From positions 39,834 to 103,833 of the forward strand of contig JBCDIZ010000010.1 in NCBI GenBank assembly GCA_038748365.1: 64,000 nt of DNA, read 5' to 3'. This DNA is from Alterisphingorhabdus sp038748365. Lineage in GTDB: Bacteria > Pseudomonadota > Alphaproteobacteria > Sphingomonadales > Sphingomonadaceae. The position numbers and the translations under genes are program-made. Positions within the stretch are counted from its first letter, which is position 1. Every line of letters starts with the position of its first letter. This document shows, piece after piece, positions 59,301-64,000 of the stretch. Below the pieces are notes generated by a model. That model saw nothing but the letters and a program-made list of their open reading frames with translations. It was not told the origin of the DNA and did no database searches.

Positions 59301-60984
59301 CGGTGGCTTGTATCTCCGACGCGCTGGAGACGACGCCTATCGCAACGGTAGAATCAGCACTAGCTTGAGCGGCGTTTCCGATAACAATAGAGCCGATTCC
59401 ACTCACTTGGGCCTCGGCACCGATCGCGACCGAAACGGACTGATTGGCAGTGGCTCCCCTTCCCAAAGCAAGGGAGCCAGAGAAGCCAGCTTGTGCATCA
59501 GTGCCGATTGCAATCGTATCCCGGTCGGTCGCCTGCGCGCCCTCATTGCCAACATCGTTGCCGTCGCCGCCAATGGCGATGGAACCGGTCTGGTTGGCAA
59601 CGCTTTCGCGACCCAGCGCCAGCGCGTTATTGCCCGAAGCACGGGCCTGGCGACCAAGCGAGACCGCGCCAATGGCTGTAGCCTCCGCGCCTGTACCCAC
59701 AGCGGTCGAAGCGATTGCGGTTGCATTGCTGTTCTGCCCGATAGCAAGCGCTTCACTCTGACTGGCGATGGCAAGGCGGCCTAGCGAGGTCCCGAATGTT
59801 GCCGCTTGAGCGCCCGCGCCAATAGCTGTTGCATCCGTGCCATTTGCTGCGGCGTCTCCGCCCAGTGCGACGGCATTTACGCCAGAGGTAATTGCCCCTT
59901 GCGTGTCGCCATCGTCGCCATCTGCCCCAATAGCGATGGAGTTTTCACCCAGAGCATCGCTGTTTTGACCGATGGAGATCGCACTTGCCGCCGTTGCGTT
60001 TGCCGCTGTGCCAAGCGCGAGCGCATTGCTTTGGTTCGCGGTTGAATCTGATCCAATCGCTATCGAACCTGCTCCAGAGGCGACCGCCCCGGCAAAGCCA
60101 CCGTCATCAAAGGAATCGTTGCCGATGGCGATTGAATCGGTGCCTGTTGCTCGCGACTCCCAACCAAGAGCGGTCGAGCCCTGACCGCTGGCAGTCGAAT
60201 TCGACCCAACAGCCGTGGAAGTCTGTCCTTCGGCGAGTGATCCGTTGCCAAGCGCGCTGGCGTCAAAAGCGGTCGCTTGCGCGTCTTCGCCCAAAGCCGT
60301 GGTCTGGGAAGCCGAGGCAATGGCGTCGTTGCCAAGCGCTGTGCTTTCAGAGCCGCTTGAGATTGCGTCCTTGCCAAGCGCCGTCGAGCCATTGGTACCG
60401 GTCGCTCGTGCATTTTCACCCACGGCTACAGAATCCTCCTGATTTGCCAGTGAATTTGCGCCAAGCGCCGTCGCTCTTATATCAATCGCTTGCGCGTTTC
60501 GTCCCAAAGCGGTTGCGGATGTTGCCGAAGCTTCGGCGTTGAAACCCACTGCTGTCGCGCCGGGGGTGTTTGTTCTTGTGCCAAAGCTGGTGCCAGCGCG
60601 CGCACCGAAACCCAGAGCGGTGGTTTCATTATCATAGGCCTTCGCTTCATTGCCCACAGCAGTTGCCTGATTTCCGCGGGCGAGTGCTCCTTCACTGTCG
60701 GCGTCACCGCCGTCACCGCCAATCGCTACTGCATCCGCTCCCGAGGCTACAGCGCTCGGACCAACAGCAGTACTTGCGGCTCCGATTGCCCTGGCGTCGG
60801 GTCCGCAGGCGAGGCGCCCGCTGCCGCTGTCGCTGTTTGCACCATCGGTACCGTCAGCGGTGCCGTCCCCATTGGTATCTAGGATACAATCTTCCGCTCT
60901 GGCATCCTGCGGTGTGATCAGCAGCGTAGTGGCACCTGCCGTCAATATGGTGCTAAGCAAAAGCGAGCTGCGAATGGTCCTCAT
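53341..60984 (-). CDS. Giant trimeric autotransporter adhesin (YadA-like)
   Basis: This 2547-residue surface adhesin exports itself through its C-terminal anchor. A signal peptide (residues 1-30, ending DARAE) is followed by a short Asp/Asn-rich segment (DTNGDGTADGTDGANSDSG) between two cysteines. Long head regions of about 14-residue YadA-type repeats follow (e.g. STAVGPSAVASGADAVAIGG). They are interrupted by six neck motifs (NTVSVG...SERRIVNVADG) at roughly residues 590, 1130, 1460, 1810, 1900 and 2070. The 16-residue repeat block 57742-58125 is different. An Ala/Gln-rich coiled-coil stalk lies at about 2100-2260, then a second head and the anchor domain (SFNLATFEGEQGFSTAIVGR) with terminal Phe. 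The start at 60984 has AGGAG upstream. Confidence 0.95.
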   Translation of the reverse strand: MRTIRSSLLLSTILTAGATTLLITPQDARAEDCILDTNGDGTADGTDGANSDSGSGRLACGPDARAIGAASTAVGPSAVASGADAVAIGGDGGDADSEGALARGNQATAVGNEAKAYDNETTALGFGARAGTSFGTRTNTPGATAVGFNAEASATSATALGRNAQAIDIRATALGANSLANQEDSVAVGENARATGTNGSTALGKDAISSGSESTALGNDAIASASQTTALGEDAQATAFDASALGNGSLAEGQTSTAVGSNSTASGQGSTALGWESRATGTDSIAIGNDSFDDGGFAGAVASGAGSIAIGSDSTANQSNALALGTAANATAASAISIGQNSDALGENSIAIGADGDDGDTQGAITSGVNAVALGGDAAANGTDATAIGAGAQAATFGTSLGRLAIASQSEALAIGQNSNATAIASTAVGTGAEATAIGAVSLGRQARASGNNALALGRESVANQTGSIAIGGDGNDVGNEGAQATDRDTIAIGTDAQAGFSGSLALGRGATANQSVSVAIGAEAQVSGIGSIVIGNAAQASADSTVAIGVVSSASEIQATALGGGARANAQSSVALGFLSVADEENTVSVGDTGSERRIVNVADGIGDSDAATVGQLNAAVAGTGSIFLDVNSSLGAANASGAEAVALGGGSVADDTGAIAIGSFTSSSGVDSLAIGAVTTAVGEDATAIGAGAVSTTSATSLGSSAQATGVQSVAVGVASESNGARSIAIGGDAGDSDDQGAVTTGEEAIAIGADAAASGSTAVAVGRGAQAADSGTIALGANSQATEGSAIAIGNGSQSTGVFTVALGRNSQATDTGSVAVGNDSQATGTSSSAFGPSARATGGSSTAIGSGAIADDGGSAFGRGADAIGEDSVAVGGNSEATAENSIALGRSTRATQLAATAVGQRSEASGESSIALGSSSVASATNAIGIGNGAVAAGTNGVAIGYNAGIGTTGAGNVATGETAGQNVDGNGNTAGGRFAGRNVTGDANIAFGLVSGNNILGDYNIASGTNSGQSVTGDHNVASGTYTGQGVDGDHNIANGYSAGRDVNGDYNIASGYSAGRNISGDSNIALGRNAGTNSPGGPTLNINRTVALGDDAVASADNAVALGAGSIADTANTVSVGAAGSERRIVNVADATGDNDAVNLGQLNAAVAGASGGSIYLDVNSTGTAASATGAEAIALGSASEATNSLSIAIGGDSGDPNAIGARASGQRAIALGADSEATRISTIAVGERAGATGDSAVSIGGVSSASQAGAVALGTGAQATAIGAVALGGPNGSGGDSAQASGESSTAVGSAALASGELSSALGSSSQASVGFSVAVGAFAEATAANTTALGVGARATANNATAVGQNANAISDSSALGRSANASGESTVAVGADTVASGSGAAALGFSANASGLQALALGQRSRATNFGSVALGSNARANVNSSVALGASSIADEANTVSVGSSGFERRIVNVADGTGDNDAATIGQLDAAISGATFASSDYVVVNSTGTAASAVGTDAIAVGEEAVASGPVAVAIGQGAEATQSQTVALGASAEALGGSSTAIGFSAEAADSDATAIGNAAEASGADATAVGAGSVAFADSVGIGAGSQAGNARTIAVGRTVLAAGEGAIAIGSDGRDVDFPLDPNIQIGAQAIGDYAIALGPDAVAFGESSIATGDGASAAGLDSIAIGTFSTATNVDSVAIGFNALADGDFAVAFGSESLASGEDAVALGAQAVALADDAIAIGDDSLVEGDNGIAIGDDATVLAADGMAIGESAFVDTTAQNSLAFGKGASATAANAVALGAGSVADEDNTVSVGAVGSERRIVNVADGTADADAATVGQLNTAIANVSVGGNPFVSINSTGLAANASGANAVAIGQASTASGENAIALGAGSLADRDNSVSVGAAGSERQITNLAAGTQDGDAINLAQLNAVGATASAAQTDATQALSAAATAQGDATQALAEAATAQTAADDAQADADQALADASDAQDTADANAQELAYFDVNSTGAAAVASGSDGIAIGQNALVGTGATNGVALGNGASVSMNVSNSVALGAGSVADRDNSVSVGASGNERQIVNVAAGTQDNDAVNLAQLNTVSNAASTAQSDATQALADAAAAQTAADMAQSDATQALTNAAAAQSSADQALAENVVQDGAIAANTASAAAAQNTADQALANAATAQARADEAFANAANAQMVADEARTEAREAMTVAMQAGEDSAEALAVADDAFERAVEAQADADLARNEAMQAQVDADAALAIAESNSEELEYFAVNSTAAGSSATGSDAVAIGPQSTASGDRSVAIGAMAEASNGQSVSIGYDNMASGNGAVAIGNPNTAIGNGAVALGAGNMAMGTGAVAIGHVNIANGDGAVALGNGAMATANGAVAIGQGAVADEENLIALGSSISRVRATGITSADSRAAQQGALSLVTTDALGNLATADIDLNNIVSLENRVGTVEGQVSLLDKAITRNRRIANGGIAAAMALGGSVIIPDKTWSMSFNLATFEGEQGFSTAIVGRLKENVYVSGGIAGSTVEGTTAGRIGVAFGF
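57742..58125 (-). repeat. Eight 16-residue repeats inside the adhesin
   Basis: On the minus strand eight units of 48 bases encode sequences such as GRDVNGDYNIASGYSA, GQSVTGDHNVASGTYT and GRNISGDSNIALGRNA. The shared pattern is G-x-x-V-x-G-D-x-N-x-A-x-G-x-x-[AS]. This differs from the 14-residue head repeats around it and resembles repeats found in phage tail-fibre and endosialidase-chaperone proteins. Confidence 0.8.
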
Positions 60985-61416
60985 AGGAAAATACTCCTGT
61001 TATTCCGGGGCGACACCGAAGATGATTCTGAATGCGTCCCAACCTGCGGGGACGGGAAGGGCTGTTGTGAGCATGGCGTGGCTGATAAGGGCGCTCTCAT
61101 CACGGCGCGTGACAGAATGGGACTAGCCTTACGCCAAAATGCGCCTGGATCCAGCCTCGTCATCTCTCCCTCATCTCCATCACTATAGCGTAAAACGCTC
61201 TCAGGGCTTACGCATGAAACGAGCCAAAGAATTGAAAAAAGCGCTTTGAATTTCAAGCTTTAACGCGGGATTGCTTTGCCAAGGGGCGGCAAAATCTGGC
61301 CGAATACGGCAGGTAGATTTCCGCTAATCACTTCATATTTATGAGGGATTGGGATAAACCTCCCAAGAACCTCCAAAATTGCATGCCGCTATAGGTAAGC
61401 GGCATGATTCTGACCT
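60985..61416. promoter_or_regulatory. Divergent promoter region of adhesin and its regulator
   Basis: This 430-base region separates the divergent adhesin and regulator genes. Promoters for both should lie here. The 9-bp inverted repeat at 61382-61406 is the clearest element. Open frames in it have no domains and are rejected. Confidence 0.5.
61382..61406. promoter_or_regulatory. 9-bp inverted repeat just upstream of the regulator gene
   Basis: CATGCCGCT and AGCGGCATG are separated by ATAGGTA, ending 16 bases before the likely ATG at 61423. It may be an operator for autoregulation or a leader hairpin that blocks the ribosome site. The spacer could hold a -10-like element. Confidence 0.55.
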
Positions 61417-61422
61417 GTGGTA

Positions 61423-62985
61423 ATGCTGGTGCGCTATTATTTTCATGAGTTTGCATTTTCGCCAATCACCCGCGAGCTGCGGCGCAAGGGCGATCTTGTA
61501 GAACTGCCCCCCACTGTGCTCGCCATGCTGGCGCATCTGATTGACAATCGGCATCGCGTTTGCACACGCGAGGAATTGGCAAAGGCCGCCTGGCCGGACC
61601 GCTTTGTGGCCGATCACACCCTGACCGCCCGCCTCAGCGATCTGCGCCGTGCGCTCGCCAGTGGCAAGCGGCCAAATCCTGTTCGGACGGTTTATGGTGA
61701 AGGGGTAAGGTTTGTTGGCGAGGTTACGACCGACAATCCGACCGTCACGTTTGCGGAGCGCGCGGAGGAAGCAGCTGGCCTGAAGGAGCAGACCAAAGGA
61801 AGACCATCGATTGCGGTTTTGCCCTTTAGACAAACTTCCGGATCGCCAGAGCAAATCGCCGTCTCTGATGCGCTTCCCGATGATATAATCTCTGAACTTA
61901 CCAATCTTCGCTGGTTGTTCGTCATCGCGCGCGGATCGACTTTCCGCTTCCCCTCTTACGAGCACAGCCTTGCGGACATCGGACGCGAGTTGCAGGTGCG
62001 CTACTGCCTTTCGGGCGAGGTCAGAGATGAGGGAGACAAGCTGCGGATCAGTGTTGAATTGGCCGAGACCATTGGGGAAACGATCCTTTGGCGCGACAGC
62101 TTTACGACCAAAGTCGCCGGCGCGCATGAATTGCGCCAGGAAATCGTCTCGCGCATTGCCAGTGAACTGGATCGCCGCATCACCGACCATGAAATTGCAC
62201 AGGCCCGCCTGAAGAACCCCAACAGTCTGGATGCGTGGGGTGCATATCATAACGGTCTCGCCAAAGTGCTCGGGCACAACACCCAGAATCTGGATGGCGC
62301 ACTTGCCGATTTCTCTTGCTGTGTCGAGTTCGATCCGCGTTTCGCGCGCGGCTATGCCGGGCTGGTGCACACGCGTTGGTTGCGAACCCTCCAGCTGGAG
62401 CTCGATCAGAAAGCAGCGGAATTGACGGGCATGATCGAGGCGGCAAAGCAAGCCGAACAGATCGATCCCGGCGACCCTTCGGTGCTTGTATCCATGGGCC
62501 GTGCAAGCATGTTTACAGGACAAATCGACACCGCCAAGGGCCAATTCAGACACGCCCTCAAAATTGCTCCGAGTTCGACCGCAGCGCTTACCAACTTGGC
62601 TGGGCTGCACATGCTTCTGGGCGAATCAGAGGCCAGCATTAACGCCAATTCCGAAGCCATCGCGCTCAGTCCGCTTGATCCCAATATGCATACCTGGCTA
62701 GCGACACAAATGGGCGCTCTCCTCCAGCTTAACCGTGCTGAAGAGGCGGTCAGACACGCAGACCGAGCCATAGCTTCACCCAGAGCCATCATGCCCACCT
62801 ATGCCATGGCGCTTCTGACCTATTATCTGGCTGATCAGCAGGAGCGTGGGAGGCAACTGGCGCAGCAACTCAAGCAAATGCAGCCGGATGTCAGTGTTGT
62901 CGAAATCAGTCGAAAAATGCCCATGCTCCAGCGGTTCAAAGACGCATTTGCAGAGGCGTTTGCCGAATTCGGCCTTAATCCTTAA
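61423..62985 (+). CDS. Winged-helix regulator with TPR repeats (HilA/CadC-like)
   Basis: The product is 520 residues from the ATG at 61423, and a GTG at 61417 is possible. The first 105 residues are an OmpR/ToxR-type DNA-binding domain (MLVRYYFHEFAFSPITRELR, TREELAKAAWPDRFVADHTL). A TolB-like/adenylate-cyclase-associated domain (PSIAVLPFRQTSGSPEQIAV) follows. The C-terminal half is tetratricopeptide-like helices (AAKQAEQIDPGDPSVLVSMG, ALTNLAGLHMLLGESEASIN). No transmembrane segment separates these parts, unlike CadC, so it resembles soluble HilA-like regulators. It is divergent from the adhesin, so control of that gene is the obvious hypothesis. Its inducing signal is unknown. Confidence 0.85.
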   Translation: MLVRYYFHEFAFSPITRELRRKGDLVELPPTVLAMLAHLIDNRHRVCTREELAKAAWPDRFVADHTLTARLSDLRRALASGKRPNPVRTVYGEGVRFVGEVTTDNPTVTFAERAEEAAGLKEQTKGRPSIAVLPFRQTSGSPEQIAVSDALPDDIISELTNLRWLFVIARGSTFRFPSYEHSLADIGRELQVRYCLSGEVRDEGDKLRISVELAETIGETILWRDSFTTKVAGAHELRQEIVSRIASELDRRITDHEIAQARLKNPNSLDAWGAYHNGLAKVLGHNTQNLDGALADFSCCVEFDPRFARGYAGLVHTRWLRTLQLELDQKAAELTGMIEAAKQAEQIDPGDPSVLVSMGRASMFTGQIDTAKGQFRHALKIAPSSTAALTNLAGLHMLLGESEASINANSEAIALSPLDPNMHTWLATQMGALLQLNRAEEAVRHADRAIASPRAIMPTYAMALLTYYLADQQERGRQLAQQLKQMQPDVSVVEISRKMPMLQRFKDAFAEAFAEFGLNP

Positions 62986-63084
62986 GCCAGTTGGCGAAAT
63001 TGATCCAAGAGTGAATTGTGCGCGGTTCTGACCAGCAAGCCAGAAGCGAACGCAGATCAAAGTATTGATTTAATAGATTTTATT

Positions 63085-63161
<77 letters not shown>

Positions 63162-63243
63162 CCACCAATAAGGACTGCACGCAAATACTACAGTCCTGAG
63201 CCTTTTTGTTTGCCGTCTCGGCTTTCGCCTCAACTGTGGCGGG

Positions 63244-63266
63244 ACTGCTCATCCCGCGTCACCAAA
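63244..63266 (-). repeat. Partial copy of the tRNA-fMet 5' end
   Basis: ACTGCTCATCCCGCGTCACCAA here nearly repeats ACTGCTCCATCCCGCGCCAC in the tRNA-fMet gene at 63146-63165. It has one deleted base and a change. It is probably the remnant of a duplicated initiator tRNA. Confidence 0.55.
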
Positions 63267-63375
63267 TTGGGCATTTATTAGCCCGAAAATGCAAAAAGCG
63301 ACCGGCCCGGTGCCGGACAGGCCGCTTTGCAATGATATCGTAAATGGGTTTGAACTTCATGCACCGGCTGCAATG

Positions 63376-63490
63376 CCTGGCGGCGACCTACTCTTCCAGT
63401 GCTTAAGCAATAGTACCATCGGCGCTGTCCGGTTTCACGGCCGAGTTCGGGATGGGATCGGGTGGGTCACAGACGCTATGGCCACCAAGC
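63376..63490 (-). rRNA. rrf: 5S rRNA
   Basis: On the minus strand it begins CTTGGTGGCCATAGCGTCTG or one base earlier. It contains the conserved CCCGATCCCATCCCGAACTC and GTAGGTCGCCGCCAGG near the 3' end. Length and position after 23S rRNA are normal. The ends may be off by a few bases. Confidence 0.95.
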
Positions 63491-63614
63491 AATGAAGCAG
63501 GTGCATGAAGTTTTTTAATCGATGTTGTTTGTGGTTTAGGCGTATCCGGCTGCAATAATCATCGCATCTACGCCAGCCTTCTTCCAAGGCTGTCATTGAT
63601 GGTGGGATTCTGCA

Positions 63615-64000
<386 letters not shown>

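Noticed and set aside
57742..60900. Possible CRISPR array
   Set aside because: The regular repetition is coding for adhesin head repeats. Units are degenerate, and no spacers or cas genes occur.
61339..62610. 423-residue minus-strand open frame opposite the TPR regulator
   Set aside because: Its length is notable, but its composition is that of an antisense shadow. The plus-strand product has clear domains.
63289..63495. 68-residue plus-strand open frame
   Set aside because: It lies mostly over the 5S rRNA gene on the opposite strand.

Overview
The window is chromosomal DNA of an alphaproteobacterium, most likely a sphingomonad (order Sphingomonadales). Three things point there. It has a sphingolipid locus built around a serine palmitoyltransferase whose catalytic residues line up with the Sphingomonas enzyme at a constant offset of 20. 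It has alphaproteobacterial family genes (DUF2093, DUF1289, DUF4167 beside prmC). It also has an rRNA operon ending 23S-5S-tRNA-fMet. Most genes are housekeeping and densely packed, often with overlapping start and stop codons.

Layout. Positions 1-7300 hold a truncated TonB-dependent receptor, an M23 peptidase, DUF2093, and xseA facing purD with the two start codons sharing one CATG. A membrane-anchored helix-hairpin-helix protein and a TonB-C-domain protein follow. Positions 7300-16000 hold an exported catalase-peroxidase, a slipin preceded by a compact array of tRNA-like elements, a cupin-fold hydroxylase, etfBA and sucC. Positions 16000-32300 hold a 7TM diguanylate cyclase, ppa, an M61 peptidase, hisS, prfA-prmC, DUF4167, two DUF4139 paralogues, a CBS protein, thpR, a Bax-inhibitor-1 protein and a lipoprotein. 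Positions 32500-46900 run obgE-proB-SDR-ACP-spt, then higBA, then a divergent set (nucleotidyltransferase-like protein, lipid kinase, DUF2141 facing lptF, lptG, MOP flippase), a desaturase and a bacterial ceramide synthase-like acyltransferase. Together these look like a near-complete pathway for making, modifying and exporting ceramide-type lipids.

Positions 47000-53300 are a tightly overlapping minus-strand operon: tspO, DUF1289, an AttEFGH-like ABC transporter with its lipocalin-like AttH partner, and an FAD monooxygenase. Positions 53300-63000 hold a 2547-residue trimeric autotransporter adhesin divergent from a ToxR/HilA-type TPR regulator. The window ends with tRNA-fMet, 5S and the 3' end of 23S rRNA, all on the minus strand.

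At least four families of dispersed palindromic repeats are scattered between genes. One copy is inserted in frame inside prmC, and another pair supplies the upstream region and start codon of a DUF4139 gene. The least explained feature is the array at 11166-11344 just upstream of the slipin. It has two abutting tRNA-like folds with damaged acceptor stems and no CCA, followed by two isolated hairpins whose loops match tRNA anticodon loops. This could be a tRNA-mimic RNA linked to RNA damage sensing or repair. That is inference, since no RtcB, RtcR or Ro60 gene is in the window.
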